A DNA stretch of 5,030 nt from Betaproteobacteria bacterium. Its GTDB lineage: Bacteria; Pseudomonadota; Gammaproteobacteria; Burkholderiales; Rhodocyclaceae. Location: NCBI GenBank assembly GCA_028868235.1, contig JAGWUW010000216.1, positions 1 to 5,030 of the forward strand. Direction: 5' to 3'. Below, piece after piece: positions 4,484 to 5,030 of this stretch. Under the pieces are notes generated by a model. It saw only the letters and a list, made by a program, of their open reading frames with translations. It had not been told where the DNA came from and ran no database searches. A program made the position numbers and the translations under genes. Every line of letters begins with the position of its first letter. The stretch's first letter is position 1.

Positions 4484-5030
4484 TCAGGCTGCCTCTCGCG
4501 AAAGTCCAAATTCACCGCGAGGCGGTAGCCACTTTGGAATCCAGTTGTGCGAATCGCGCATCTTCATGATTCCTCCGAAACACTCGATCTCGCCGATGCC
4601 GTCAAAGACGAAAAGCAGAGGGGAATCAGAATCTCGCGTGAAAAAGCGGATGGACGGGGCGCGGGCGCTTAGCTTGATCTTGAGTGCATCGGCCAGGTAG
4701 TTCAGATTGACCGCGCCACTGATTCCTTCCTGGTAGCCGAGCACATCGACAACGCTTTCAATGCGCGGAAAGGTTCCGTCGATACGAGAGTTCCCCGGCT
4801 GGATGAATAGCGGCGTGGTGACGGCGTCATTCCACATCGCCGTACCATTACTCATCAGGTCAAATGTCACGCTGTTGTCGGCGTGTTTGATCGCATCTTT
4901 GCTGACTGCGACGATCACTTCCTCCTCGACAAAGCCATTCAGATCTCGGACAACAATGAAGCGATGGCCATCAGCTGCGGCGATCATTGCGCCACCATCA
5001 TCAAGCGGACGAATGTTTGCGCCACAGAAG
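4484..5030 (-). CDS. Beta sliding clamp-like protein (5' partial)
   Basis: The last 181 residues are visible. Matches to the DnaN fold are ADGHRFIVVRD (compare ATDGHRL), the FIQPGNSRIDGTFPRIESV stretch (compare the G-x-FP-x-Y segment), NLNYLADALK (compare the N-x-x-YLLDAL helix), and a C-terminal LLFVFDGIGEIECFGGIMKMR strand (compare the final VIMPMR). Such a clamp rings DNA and holds the polymerase or other enzymes. Similarity is by eye, moderate, and typical of fast-changing phage versions. The frame is open past the ATG at 4987 to the window edge, and the upstream residues ANIRPLDDGGAM fit the same domain, so the true start lies outside. It is followed after two bases by the ATPase stub. 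After the MKMR strand comes an extra tail of about 25 residues. Confidence 0.65.
   Translation of the reverse strand, partial: FCGANIRPLDDGGAMIAAADGHRFIVVRDLNGFVEEEVIVAVSKDAIKHADNSVTFDLMSNGTAMWNDAVTTPLFIQPGNSRIDGTFPRIESVVDVLGYQEGISGAVNLNYLADALKIKLSARAPSIRFFTRDSDSPLLFVFDGIGEIECFGGIMKMRDSHNWIPKWLPPRGEFGLSREAA

Overview
The window looks like part of a double-stranded DNA tailed phage or prophage from a GC-rich Gram-negative host, probably Pseudomonadota. The reasons are a lambda R-type transglycosylase endolysin next to two holin-type membrane proteins, a sliding-clamp-like protein, a SbcC/Rad50-type ATPase N-terminus, and high-GC codon use in most genes. No host gene, integrase, terminase or rRNA/tRNA is visible, so host and lifestyle cannot be fixed from these 5 kb.

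Plus strand, 3-2011: the end of a structural gene (no family recognised, clearly AT-richer than the rest), then a compact lysis block. This block holds a 45-aa membrane peptide, a LydA-type holin that starts at a GTG overlapping the previous stop, and one long reading frame that joins a lambda R-like (GH104) endolysin to a GTA-type 3TM holin. A strong internal ribosome binding site and ATG sit exactly at the domain border. Only 2 bp separate this block from the convergent minus-strand genes.

Minus strand, 5030-2014: a beta-clamp-like protein (start outside the window), a 111-aa ATPase stub with a Walker A motif but nothing downstream of it, four small genes (85, 108, 99 and 113 aa), and a 206-aa protein with HPPC and LEHP motifs that recall a cytosine-C5 methyltransferase.

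The main discovery is between 2653 and 4151. The four small genes are separated and flanked by five imperfect palindromes of 60-72 bp. Each has the anatomy of an integron attC site: outer R-type boxes (xxxxAAC and GTTxxxx), unpaired spacers, an inner stem with two or three extrahelical bases always in the same arm, and a variable tip. The two ends of each unit are inverted repeats of one another (9/9, 10/10, 11/11 and 9/10 bp), and each unit has its own version, as expected if each unit was once a circular cassette closed at its own attC. The window therefore appears to hold a four-unit integron-type gene cassette array inside a phage genome, with no integron integrase in view. By the extrahelical-base rule the sites point along the plus strand, whereas every cassette gene reads on the minus strand, opposite to classical cassettes. 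Three genes read through the R box in one frame and so share an Asn-x-(Lys/Glu)-(Val/Ile) tail encoded by the recombination site. Each gene has its own Shine-Dalgarno sequence.
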